DNA of 64,000 nucleotides from Amaurobius ferox (Eukaryota > Arthropoda > Arachnida > Araneae > Amaurobiidae), in assembly GCA_951213105.1 (NCBI GenBank), contig OX578147.1:124341642-124405641 (forward strand), read 5' to 3'. The notes under the pieces are model-generated. The model had not been told where the DNA came from. It ran no database searches and worked only from the letters and a program-made list of their open reading frames with translations. The position numbers were made by a program, and so were the translations under genes. This document shows, in pieces, positions 34,950-45,150 of this stretch (position 1 is the first letter of the stretch; every line of letters begins with the position of its first letter).

Positions 34950-35770
34950 TATTGCCGTTCTCAACCATTTTTGCAAATACAAAATTTACAGAACAATCCT
35001 AGACAAGGAATTACGAACATCAGTAATATGAGAAAAGGTGGATACGTTATCGAGTGTAGCAAAGTAAATACATACATATCGGATATTAGTAGACATTTAA
35101 CAGGAAAACGATGTCTCTCAAGGACACTTATCTCAACACCACATCACTACCCAAGCCTCTCACTTCCTATGCCTACGCAAACATCACACAAAACATAAGC
35201 CAAATTGAAATGAAAAAAGAAACAAGTATCTCCAAGATAAATGATCTCAGTTTCATCCACAAATTCAGAAGACAATGCAAAGAAAATTGTAGGAAAACTA
35301 CGAAACATTCCTGAAATTACAGACGTGGAAGTTTCTTAATTAATCACCTAAATAATGGCAGTCTGGTTGTTCTCTGAGCGTACAAAACTCAAGCGTATAC
35401 TCTGATACAGAAGATCACAAACACCAGTAAATCAGAACAATCTCTGGAAGCAAAAGACTCCGAGCCTATGAAAATAAAAGTAATTATTTTGTATGTTCTT
35501 CCAAGCTACAATAGAACACACCACTAGAACCATTTCGCAATGATTTAACATCGAAAAAGACTGCACACAATATCAAGTCTCAACTTAGTGAATCAGGAGA
35601 AACCCACCACTGGATAATGTAAGCAACAGTTCTAAACAACTCAGAGCAAATAGATAGAATTTGCATAGATATAAAGTCATGCCCAATTAAGCTCTACATC
35701 ACAGTTCATTGCTGCTTCAAGGGCCAATTTCTTGGACACACCAGCTGGTTCTATACAAACAAATAGGCTT
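34950..35770 (+). pseudogene. Jockey-like LINE ORF1 (Gag-like) remnant
   Basis: Broken frames match the order of Jockey-clade ORF1. GITNISNMRKGGYVIECSK (about 34992-35062) is the conserved K-GG-ECS segment. Near 35650-35760, IDIKSCPIKLYITVHCCFK followed by GQFLGHTSWFYTN fits a CCHC zinc knuckle whose second and fourth cysteines are lost (Gly and Tyr). Several stops and frameshifts. Probably one insertion with the ORF2 pieces at 36180 and 36881. Identified by motif memory. Confidence 0.6.
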
Positions 35771-36179
35771 GTTTCTAATATGGAGTGGCCCACAAAGCTA
35801 AAGAATATACTAACCAATCAAACTCCTAAACTATACCTAAACTAAGAAGGGAGACAAAATTCACACAGCATATTCAAAAAGCTATCCGACACACAGAAAA
35901 ACTCTGCAATACAAACGAACGCAAGCCAATCTCTAACTGTAGCAGTAAAATCTCCCTTCGAGACAAGCATAAATCAGCCATCCACCGACACTCCACAACA
36001 TCCTCACCGATATCTCCAATAACTTTCTGCACCAACACAGTCAACCTATAATCAGCCACTACAACAGTCTCCATAACCAAATCAGTTGTTCACACGACCA
36101 CAGACAGAGAAAGTCAATGGTTTTTACAATCTAATAGGTCTGTAAATAAACTTTCGAAATTGCAGAAGAGAAAGCTATT

Positions 36180-36440
36180 TGGCTGCACACATGTTAATGA
36201 AAACAAGATTAATATTATCTTCGCACAAGATGCTTATCGATATAGAACAAAAATGGCAAATCGTTTCATTTTCTTTAGCTAACAATACAGCTTAGGACTT
36301 AAAAAGCAGTCACATCATCCTCAAAACTCCTTTTCTTCACCTACCCTCTAGAAATGACCACTACGTAGCAGTACAACTACGAAGCAATAAAGATAAAATC
36401 ACACCTTCTGCAGACCACACTTTTGCAAGACATCGAAATA
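36180..36440 (+). pseudogene. LINE ORF2 endonuclease-domain remnant
   Basis: NKINIIFAQDAYRYRTKMA (about 36200-36257) resembles the start of an apurinic-type LINE endonuclease (ILL.QEPY-type motif, with Glu replaced by Asp). NDHYVAVQLRSNKDKI (about 36353-36400) resembles the next strand. Multiple stops. The reverse transcriptase region expected downstream is missing. Confidence 0.5.
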
Positions 36441-36859
36441 ATCAACTGGTGATTTCAATGCTCCCGTTCTTCAGTGACAAGCGGTAAAATCTGAGAAACT
36501 TTGGTTCTAGAATTGTGAAGAATGGCAATAATTAGAGAGCTTAAATTCAAAAATACCTAATTCATTTTATCTCATCAATCTCATACGATGTGACTGCTGC
36601 CTTGTAGTTTATAATATGAAAGCTTAAGAAAGAAAAACGAAAGATTATCAGCAATTACACCACATGAGATAGATGATAGCATGGGATAAGGATCATTTTA
36701 GAATTAAGTTCTTCAATTGATCTACTTGATTTTATGCAATGTCCTGTCATAGAGCAGAAGCTGCTTTACTGAAACTCCATCTTTCTAGAAGAAGCGACCC
36801 TTTCTACATATTACTCCCGTTGTTTTCGCCTTTAGATCTTCTACCATCTGATGTAGATA

Positions 36860-37195
36860 AAGTTTGATCGATGTGATCATGTGACTTTTTGTAATTGCAA
36901 GGAAATAGGTGATGTAGATCATTATATCCACGATTGCACACATACAAAAAACTTTCATCTTATGACACCTACAACGGAACATATGCCCTTTTGGTTTGAT
37001 AGAATTAAAGAGAATATAAAATCAATTTTCGACATTAAACAATTCGTAATTAAAGCTAAAGAAATTGCTGATCTGATTGCTGAAGCACTGGTCTGGGAGT
37101 GGTATCGGTTGGGACTTTCCAAAAGTTTTCTTGATCAATGAAAATATACCGTTTAGCATTTATAATATAAACACCATGATTTATCTGTCTGGTTA
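36860..37195 (+). pseudogene. LINE ORF2 C-terminal end
   Basis: The frame to the stop at 37141 reads CDHVTFCNCKEIGDVDHYI, then HDCTHTKNFH, a typical Cys-His knuckle at the C-terminus of Jockey-clade ORF2, and finishes about 60 residues later. A TCTATC-type tail follows at 37180-37205. About 3 kb of ORF2 between this and 36440 is deleted or decayed. Dead element. Confidence 0.65.
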
Positions 37196-37204
37196 TCTAT
37201 CTAT

Positions 37205-37560
37205 CCCTGAATAATACTTGGCGAAATTTTGGCGTTAAAATTGGCGGCATATCGCCAACTTGGCGAGTCTTTTTAAATTCTGCTAAATTGACAAAAATGT
37301 CGCCAAATTGATAAAACTGACGCTAAATCAATGAAAACGACGAAATGATGAAAATTTAATATCCTGCAAAGAACATAACAAACGACTATATGAATAACCC
37401 ATTTCTCCCCCCGTCCGTAATGTTTGGCAAAAAATTTGGTGGGATGTCGCAAACTTGGTGATATTTTTAAATATTGCTAGATTGACGAAAATGTAGCCAA
37501 ATAGATAAAAATGAGGTTAATTAGGAGGCAATGCTTTGCAAATTTTTAATTCCGTCATAT
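37205..37560 (-). mobile_element. Partial Helentron-like internal module, two worn copies
   Basis: Two successive stretches (from about 37210 and 37420) match the minus orientation of the TTGGCGA/TCGCCAA cluster and its flanks found in copies 3-5 (CTTGGCGA, ATTGACGAAAAT, GACGCTAAAT). Neither terminal hairpin is present here. Confidence 0.5.
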
Positions 37561-38089
37561 GACGGGCATACTTTCTAGTTTTATGTATAATGGCCGTGTT
37601 TTGTCTTTTCCCCTGCTATTTGCATCATCTAGATTTTAGAAATTTTAATTGGTTTATATCAAAATGTTATTGTTCTACTGCAAAATTATTTTCAGCTTTA
37701 TATGTTATTGTTCTACTGTAAAATTATTTTCAGCTTTATATTGTTTAAATTATTATTTTACTTTTCTTGTCTTATTGACTTAAGAAATATGTCTTATTGA
37801 CTTAATAAGAAATTTTTTCTTCAATTGTTAGAGTCTAAATTTTTAATACCCCCTCCCCCCCCCCCCCCCCGACAGTCCAATTGTTGCTTTAAACCTTCGG
37901 ATAAGTTAGACGGTCTGAGTGGTGTAAGTGATTACATCCAGGGATGTGGACTATATTTTTTATCTACTTTAGAGAGGAAAATGGCACTCAAGGATAGCAT
38001 CACTGTAGGAAAGAAGACAAGAAAGGTGCTTACGCGTTCGCCTTCACGGGAATTTATGATTGAGTGCTACATCTATTGTATATCATTTC

Positions 38090-38193
38090 TTTCTTTCAAC
38101 CCAAACCATCCGAACTTTCCGAAGATGTGTTTAAAACAGTGCCACGCAATTTAGACCAGAACCCAATGGGGGCAACATCTATGTGGATTGTAC
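38090..38193 (-). mobile_element. SINE copy 4, 3' part (split by an insertion)
   Basis: The family 3' section (complement of CAACCCAAACCATCCGAACTT, then CCAATGGGGGCAACATC) up to the insertion point. It continues at 38761. Together they make one SINE on the minus strand. Confidence 0.7.
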
Positions 38194-38760
38194 CATAGAC
38201 GGCGTCAGGCTTTCACACTTGGGGGTGCTATGCATTGAGGGGGCTCACAATTAAGGGAGGGGGGCTCATGCGAAGCATATATAGTTTAAAAATAACAAAT
38301 AGTTTACTTGTGGGACTTTAATTCATTATATTTTGTCCATCGATTTCTGCATGATATAGCCATGGTCTTAATTCGTAAAAATACTAAATAAAAATAAATT
38401 TGAATACTATGAACACGCTAGCACAGACGCCAATGGAATATTGACAATGTTCTGTCAAACTCGATACGAAACTAATCATCTCTGTATCCTTCCGGGATAG
38501 GCGCGAGTTCAAGATTTTTTATTGAAGCTTTGCGCATGTGCAGACATTTAGAACTGGGTCTAGCCAGAAACCCTAAAAATATCTGATCTCAGACTTACAA
38601 ATCCGTAAAAAAATAAATAAAATAACAACTTTAAAAACAAAGAGAGTGAGAGTGAGAGAGAAACTGAAAATTGTTGGAATAAGGGGCAGTTAAGTAAAAA
38701 GGAGTGTTTGCGCAATTTGTATTGGGGGTGTCCCTAGCACTCCCTGTGGCGCCGTCTATG
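38194..38760. mobile_element. hAT-type MITE nested in a SINE, 8-bp target duplication
   Basis: Ends CATAGACGGCG and CGCCGTCTATG are inverted. The flanks are GATTGTAC (38186-38193) and GACTGTAC (38761-38768), an 8-bp duplication with one mismatch, as made by hAT transposases. Removing the 567-bp element restores the SINE reading through GTGGATTGTACCCTC. There is no transposase. The interior has GGGGGTGCT near the left end and a GAGAGAGTGAGAG tract near 38640. Confidence 0.8.
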
Positions 38761-38935
38761 GACTGTACCCTCTTTCCCCTACCACCAACCTCTCGAAAAG
38801 ACTTTTGAATACACATATTTCACTTGCCTGCACTCCGAGTAGATACGGGATAGCTTGGGGAGCGCCAGGAATCGAACTCGGGTCTTCCGAGTGCAATGCC
38901 CGTGCCTTAACCACTGAGTTATTCCGCCCTTTCTA
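38761..38935 (-). mobile_element. SINE copy 4, 5' part with tRNA-like head
   Basis: Minus strand: GGCGGAATAACTCAGTGGTT (A-box region), GAGTTCGATTCCTGG (B box), then the common body with GAGAGGTTGGTGGTAGGGG. Contiguous with 38090-38193 before the hAT-type insertion. Confidence 0.75.
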
Positions 38936-38987
38936 TTGAACATTGGAAAATCATCTATGGTTTTCCACCCATGTTGCAGTACTCATA

Positions 38988-39075
38988 CTAATAAACGGAA
39001 GTTAAATTATGTCTTACTAATAAATGGAAGTTAAATTATGTCTTACTAATAAATGGAAGTTAAATTATGTCTTAC
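38988..39075. repeat. 29-bp tandem repeat that repeats a 5' splice site
   Basis: Three units of CTAATAAATGGAAGTTAAAT followed by TATGTCTTA. On the minus strand the GTAAGAC motif used as the donor of the dlg exon (39075-39069) recurs exactly at 39046-39040 and 39017-39011. Confidence 0.9.
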
Positions 39076-39177
39076 GTGGAACACAACTGCCAAATTTTTC
39101 GGGATATTCGGAGATCAAGTCATCATTGATTCTGTCTTTCAATGGGCCTAGTATGATCACTGGTCTTGCGTAGGAAA
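39076..39177 (-). CDS. dlg1: dlg exon: start of GK domain (degenerate P-loop)
   Basis: A 102-nt exon with acceptor AATTTTTTTCAG and donor GTAAGA. With A from the previous exon it reads [19 protein letters not shown], then [15 protein letters not shown], and leaves C. The ILGPLKDR stretch is the MAGUK version of the guanylate kinase P-loop and lacks the GxGK nucleotide-binding lysine pattern, as expected for a scaffold. The donor lies at the edge of a 29-bp tandem repeat that repeats the GTAAGAC motif twice more in the intron. Confidence 0.96.
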
Positions 39178-39485
39178 CTGAAAAAAATTAAAGATATTTA
39201 TAACAATTGCAATTGCAAGAAATTTATAACATTTACAGTTGCATTTATAACAATTTATAGTTGCAAAGAAAATATTATTTTTTTATTTAAAACCACTTTT
39301 ATGAGATTTGAAGAAAAGTTAAAAACAAATGCTTTTAATTAAGGCATTTTATATACAAGTTTACGTATTTTTTCGAAAATGAAAAATAATAGTTGAAAAA
39401 TTCCCTAACAGGGCTCTCTCCACGTGTAGCCTATACGTAAATTTGTGGAATAATACCCGAAATGTAACAGCGTCTTCTTTTTCAA

Positions 39486-39690
39486 ATCAGACCGTCCGAC
39501 CTACCCGAAGGTGTAAGGTATCGGTTTCGATCCTCGGGACAGTCCCGCTCAATTTTGACCCAGTGGGGGCGGTGGCCACAGGAACTGTACCCTCCTTCCT
39601 CAACCACCAACCTCTCGGAAAGACTTACAGACCCACATATTTAAAGTGCCCGTACTTTGCGTGAACATAGGGGCAGTTTGGGCAGTTTTA
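39486..39690 (-). mobile_element. tRNA-derived SINE (copy 3), head missing
   Basis: Carries the family 3' end (complement of CAGACCGTCCGACCTACCCG) and body (complement of CCACCAACCTCTCGGAAAGA), then stops before the tRNA-like head. 5'-truncated copy in a dlg intron, 300 bp upstream of the GK exon. Confidence 0.7.
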
Positions 39691-40793
39691 CAACCACTAA
39701 ATGGTCTGAAAGATATTTCAGTTTAGAATTTTGGAAACTTGGTTTCTTTTAAAAATGCGCCAAGTCAGCAAGTGAAAAGGAACATTATTTTAAAACTGCG
39801 ACATCTCTATGCAATTAAAAAAAATAATCGAAAATGTAGCAGCTTGTATGAATGGACTAATTTTGCTTTTGGCAAGGCTCGACTATAGTGGCAGCAACTG
39901 CACTGGCAGTGGTGACTTGTTAAGTGCTGCATTTTTGCAAATTTTTGTGTGCTAATCAAAGTAGTCAAACAACGTGTGTGGGCCACGGCTTTAAGTACCG
40001 GGACAAAATGAAAAACCGATATTTCGATATTTCGAATTTTCAAAACCGGGAAACCGATATTGATACCGGTGTTGCATTTTCAGTTTTATCTTGGCAAAAT
40101 ATTAACATTTTGTTTCCGGCAAAAATTTGAAAACATTTAAAGAAAAACAACAAAGCTGACACTGTAATATAATTTTAAGAAAAATTTATTTTACCTACGT
40201 AATTTACCAAAATTATTTTACCTACGTTTTTACCACGAATATGCAAAGAACAACAATAAAATGCAAAATATTAAACAAATAGATTCTAATAATAACCAAA
40301 GTACCCATGTCGACCCGTAAAACACAAAATACCAGACTAAAATAATAAAAACGAAAAAAATACAATATATAAAAAGATTAAACAAAATAGGCTCCCTTCA
40401 TAAGATAATGTAAAAGCAACTTATTATAAAAATATAAGATAAAATGCTTGATAGGGCTAAAAATTTAAATAGATTAATCATTGACTTTATTATTGAGTTT
40501 TAAAATATTTCAGACGTTAATTATAAGGTAAAAAACATATTCACCATAAACATTATGTTAAGTTAATGAAGAAGTTTAGAAAATGTTTTCTGAATTCAGA
40601 ATGAATTGTGCGTATATGGTTCCAAATTAACATCAATAAAGTAAATGATGAAACAATGCATTGTCTCTCTGCAAAAATTATGAAGAGCTTATGAAAAATG
40701 AAAGCAAAGAACAATAGAGAATGTAAATAACGTTTCCAATTTATCAATTTAATAAATAACGAAATACCAATAATACTAATATAGTAGTACTTT

Positions 40794-41057
40794 TACTTTC
40801 TTTATATACATAATGTATAAGGAAAGTATTATGACGGGGTCGAAAATTCGAATTCGAGTTTTCGACGGGAGAGCACGTTGCAAGCAACCCTGATCACGAA
40901 TCGAACATTTTTGAAGTGATGTCTGTGTGTGTGTGTGTGTGTGAAAGTATGTGTGTGTGTGTGAAAGTATGTGTGTGTGTGTGAAAGTATGTGTGTGTGT
41001 GCGTGTGCGTGTGTGTGTGTGTGTGCGTGCGTGTGTGTGTGTGTGTGTGCGTGTGTG

Positions 41058-41099
<42 letters not shown>

Positions 41100-41905
41100 C
41101 GCGCGTGTGTGTGTGTGTGTGTGTGTGAGAATCTGTGGAGACGATGACTGACGAATGAATGGATCGATTCGAATGAAATTTGGTACAAAAATTACAATCC
41201 GTAAACATTGGAAGCCTATTGTTTTTATACGCAATCGAATATTCAGAACCCCCCTAAATTTTCGAGTGAAATTTAAAAAAAATCGTCAAAAAATCAAAAC
41301 CGCTAATAAAGTTACACAAATAGACATTTCTTATGTAATTCTTCATTAGAAAACGATTGACATAAATTTTAGAACACTAACATAAACCGTTCTCGAGATA
41401 TTGCACATTTTTCAAAAAAATTATCACAAAGTCATATAAAATAAAAAAAATATATTTCTTATTGAGAAACATGTTCACTTTTCATATGTAATACCATGCG
41501 ATAAATTGGGTGACATCATTCTCGTGGATCTAGCTCGTTCCATTCATGAAGTAATACTTTTGAAGTAATACTTCGCGTAATACTTTTGTATTTGCACGCC
41601 AATAGTCATTTATCTGCTATAAGAATAACTTTTTTTTCCATGAGTAAAGCTTGGCGAGATTTTGACGACGAATTTGGTGGAATATCGTCAACTTGGCGAC
41701 TTTTTGAAATGTTGTCAAATTAACGAAAATCTCGCCAAATGGATTAAAATGACGCTGAATCAATGAAAATGACGACTAATTGTTGAAAATTCAGTATCTT
41801 GGAAAGAATATATGTATCTACTATAAGAAAAACCTATTATTTTTACTGTAAAAGTAGTAAATTCATTGCATTATATAAGGAAAGTCATGTGTTGCCCACA
41901 TCAGA
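40794..41905 (-). mobile_element. Helentron-like element, copy 5, with expanded GT microsatellite
   Basis: Reverse-oriented copy like 33309-34271 with hairpin end at 40795 and the complement of TCTGATG at 41899-41905. The microsatellite (about 40922-41127) has grown to about 200 bp of GT with GTGAAAGTAT and GC interruptions. This explains the greater length and the long Thr-His frames on the minus strand and Cys-Val frames on the plus strand, none of which is a gene. Confidence 0.6.
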
Positions 41906-42314
41906 TTTTTTAATCAATACCGGTAAAATATCCCCAAAATTTGACCAGAATATCGATTCCGGAAATACCAGGATCCCGGTTTGGATGCCCTAGGCTTTGC
42001 CAAATAAGTTGGCGACCATAAAACCAAATATGGAAGTCCAATAAAACTAAATTTGGACGTCATTTGATTAAAAAAAAATCAGAGCCTATTAAGCATTTTG
42101 GAAAATGATATATAAACAAAATAGAACATGTTAAATTAAAAATAAATATGAAATTAAATTTGTTAACTCGTATTAATTCAAATTACAGAAAATTATAACT
42201 AAATTGTACCTATTGTCAAGTTCGAATTAACGGAATTCTAAATAATTGGTTAAAAATCGTGTGAGAAAATCAAAATATAAATGGAATAAACATTTAGTTT
42301 AAAGAATGACTCAC

Positions 42315-42365
42315 TTTCTTGCTGAACTACTGCTTCATATGAAAGTACAGGTTCTTCTGTGCCTC
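42315..42365 (-). CDS. dlg1: dlg exon: linker before GK domain (VLSYEAV)
   Basis: A 51-nt exon with acceptor TTCTTTTAG and donor GTGAGT. With C from the previous exon it reads RGTEEPVLSYEAVVQQE and leaves A for ATT (Ile). The EE.VLSYE.V motif sits just before the GK domain in DLG proteins. It is in frame on both sides. Confidence 0.93.
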
Positions 42366-43299
42366 CTAAAAGAATGTATAAAAGATGCAAAAGATTAATT
42401 TCAAAAATCAAACTTGGTTTTACAGCTATTAAATAATTAAGGTACATTTTGCTGTCTAAAGAATCATAAGATCGTTTAAATGAAGAATGGCAAGAATACA
42501 TTTAAGATATTTCACTTTTGCAATGACTTAAGGACTGATTCCTGATAAATTAGCATATAGTACAAATCAGTAAGCAACTTTATATTTATATATTATTTTA
42601 TGTGCTTTTAATATAGCCTATGTTCTACACGAAAATAAAACTGCAAATGACGATACAAGCAAGCGGCTACGCAGGCACTTACTTTTGGCAAAATGTAAAG
42701 CATTTCAGAAGGGAACCTCATAGAAATATCTCTTATAATTCACAATAGCGGCCATTTTTTAAAATAAAAAAATCACAAAAGTGCACTTTTATTACCAGAG
42801 GGGCCTTCTAGGCATCATTTATGAGATAAACTCGTAGAAGATATTCTCAGATAATTGAGCCTCATAACACCCCTCCCCCCTCCTTCTCTAAAGCCGCTAT
42901 TTTCAAAATCGGAAATTTGGATTTCATTTTTAAAATATGGGGTAAATATGGTTTTTCACATGTCTTTTCCTGTATTTTTGAGGCCTCTGAGTACCTTTAT
43001 AGTATTAAAAATATGAAAAATTTGCGAATTTAGCCGTTTTTGTAAAGCTTTGGTCTCAGGAAATTACAAAATTTTACTATCGGAAACTATAACCTGTGCC
43101 AATGAAAACATAGTTAGGTTAAAACCAATTATCTTTATTTTTTTACTTCAGATTTTATTCGACAAATTCATGAGCTCAGTGTTACTTAAAAACTAAATTA
43201 CATTATTGTTTCTATGGAAACTTATTGTAAAATATATATATATTTGATGAGAATTTAACAGGAAAATAATCACAGTTTGTCAAATAATCTGTTAAGAAA

Positions 43300-44060
43300 G
43301 TATATGATTACGTCATGTTTAACATACTATTATATACGGTACATATGACAACAGATTTTTCACTATTCAAAACAATATCGTGAGCCTGAAAGATAAATCT
43401 GCTATCAGCTTCCAGAAGAGTTCTTGAAAGAGATTTGAAAATATAGGATCTAACATTTTCTGAAGTCACGAAATTGCAGTCAGCATATATAACTACAGAC
43501 ATATCGTATCCCTGGTAACTGATCCTGCAAAAAGCTGGAAAATATCGTTCTTGTTGTTCGACTTGTTAAGTCAGTCTAGCCAATTTTCAGGTAATGTTTA
43601 CTTATCGAAGACTTGGCGGCATAAACCAGCTCTTCTTTTTAGCTGCATAGCTATTTTTAAATCCTGAACATTGTATATATTCCATACGAAATACCTAAGA
43701 CAGTTTTGAAAATTTGTTCCTGGAATTCCGGGTTCATTTTCATCATTATTCGTAGGGGACTGAAATACGGATAAAACAGTTCCATGGAAACTTAGTTGGA
43801 GTGCGGTACTGCTTCAAGGATGGTCTATATTGTCATAGTCTGCCACGGCAAATATCCCTTGACGAAGGTTTAGTGGACAGAGAACGCCTTCCTTTTCAAC
43901 TGTTTGAACAAGATCTTCAAGAGAACAGTGAATCTCCTTGAGACGCCTCAAAGGAGAACATACTCTCTTCCTGTTTTTGACTCTCAATTGCTTAAAATGA
44001 AACAGTATCCGCTTTCTAAGTCTTTTTGTGGGCAGTACTTGCATTCTGGAGCTCTGATAT
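43300..44060 (-). pseudogene. Decayed multi-copy protein gene (DNIDH / FHGT family)
   Basis: Minus-strand pieces in order: GVLCPLNLRQGIFAVADYD then NIDHP (about 43890-43815), LSFHGTVLSVFQSP (about 43790-43745), and RTLLEADSRFIFQAHDIVL then KSVVICTVYN (about 43430-43330). This resembles a repetitive metazoan protein family with the motifs FTVAA.DNIDHNPSS, FHGTGISLFQ and HEEADTRI....V.I.T.DTDV. Known to me only as uncharacterised, probably element-borne. Stops and shifts throughout. Confidence 0.5.
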
Positions 44061-44216
44061 ACCTTTAGAGAACATATCTATTATTAGACACGTGGATTCT
44101 GTGGTCTCGTCATGGCAATTATTATGATCATCTGGTTAATGCTTCTTTGTAACCTATAGGATTTAATGTGCGGTGATGTAATGTACGTTAGAAAGCTATT
44201 TGACTTGGCTCTTGAT

Positions 44217-44534
44217 TCAGATTATGTGTAATTTGACGGTCTGTTTATATTCTATTTTGGACTGACCAAGTCTGTCAGCTCTCAACTTAGTTTGAGTTTC
44301 CGGTAACCGTTGATCTTGATGGCTACATGAATTGCGCCCATACCCGGTTTCTGTATGGTGGTCCTCTCTGCGAACTCTAATAAATACTGTCCTCAAGCAA
44401 TTCATAAGTACAGTCAATTTGAGAATGATCGCACCATTGATCCAACCATCCACGATTATTCCATGTTCAAATTTATTCAGATCGCGTCTTTTACTCACTA
44501 TTTCTTCAGCAATGAACTTGGTTATTCTCTGCAT
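44217..44534 (-). pseudogene. Tc1/mariner transposase N-terminus remnant
   Basis: The open frame starts MQRITKFIAEEIVSKRRDLN, then EHGIIVDGWINGA, then TVLMNCLRTVFIRV and EDHHTETGYGRN. It matches the two helix-turn-helix DNA-binding part of Tc1-like transposases (pattern RDL..FE.G.IVG.W..GAS...TA.L...SR..V..V...W). It is cut off before the catalytic domain. Confidence 0.65.
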
Positions 44535-44947
44535 GCCTTCAGCTTTCCCTTTTTATACTGATTCAACAATTTAACATCAACAATATTTTCGCGATAGCTA
44601 CTTTGCGAAAATGCAGTAATGGCCACGATAATTTGGCAACTCAATGTACATTTTTAGTTTCTTTTAGAATGGTTAACGTTTGTATTTTCAGCATTAAAAA
44701 ACTACACCTTTACTACGTTAGCAAACGCAATGAAAAGCTAACGGACAAAACCAAATAAATAATACGTAATGACAATGACATTTTACTTTCTTTACCATGG
44801 TAATGTAATGTACCGGAATATATTTTATGTCTGCCTGGAATTTTTTCACTAGATACTCAATCAGGTATCTCTGGACTTAAGAGGTTATAAACAAATTTAG
44901 TCAATGTTTTATCAAATAACAGGTCAGAATTACATATTTCTACTTAC

Positions 44948-44992
44948 GTAAGCTACTTGTCTCTGGGTCGCTGGTGTTGGATACATTCAGCT
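44948..44992 (-). CDS. dlg1: dlg exon: HOOK-region segment
   Basis: A 45-nt exon with acceptor CTTTATCGCATGTAG and donor GTAAGT. It reads LNVSNTSDPETSSL between a two-base start and a one-base end. It resembles the SNxSDxESSxRGxEE segment of vertebrate DLG1 just before VLSYE. Short exons here are commonly alternatively spliced in DLG genes. Phase agrees with the exons on both sides. Confidence 0.85.
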
Positions 44993-45150
44993 CTACATGC
45001 GATAAAGAAAAACAGAATCATACTGAGGTAACAAAAACAGCAAACATAAAATAAGCTTAAAAAGAGCACAAATTGAACAATCAAGTTAATTTCAGTTAAT
45101 ACCCAAAAGCTGAAACACTGCAAGCTCAATCGCATCAAATTCATGCACAT

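Noticed and set aside
40776..41234. Long Thr-His (minus) and Cys-Val (plus) frames
   Set aside because: They are readings of a GT/CA microsatellite inside a Helentron-like element, present in all frames on both strands.
44785..44830. Terminal hairpin of another Helentron-like copy (TTACTTTCTTTACCATGGTAATG)
   Set aside because: Only the hairpin-like end is similar; no other part of the element follows on either side.
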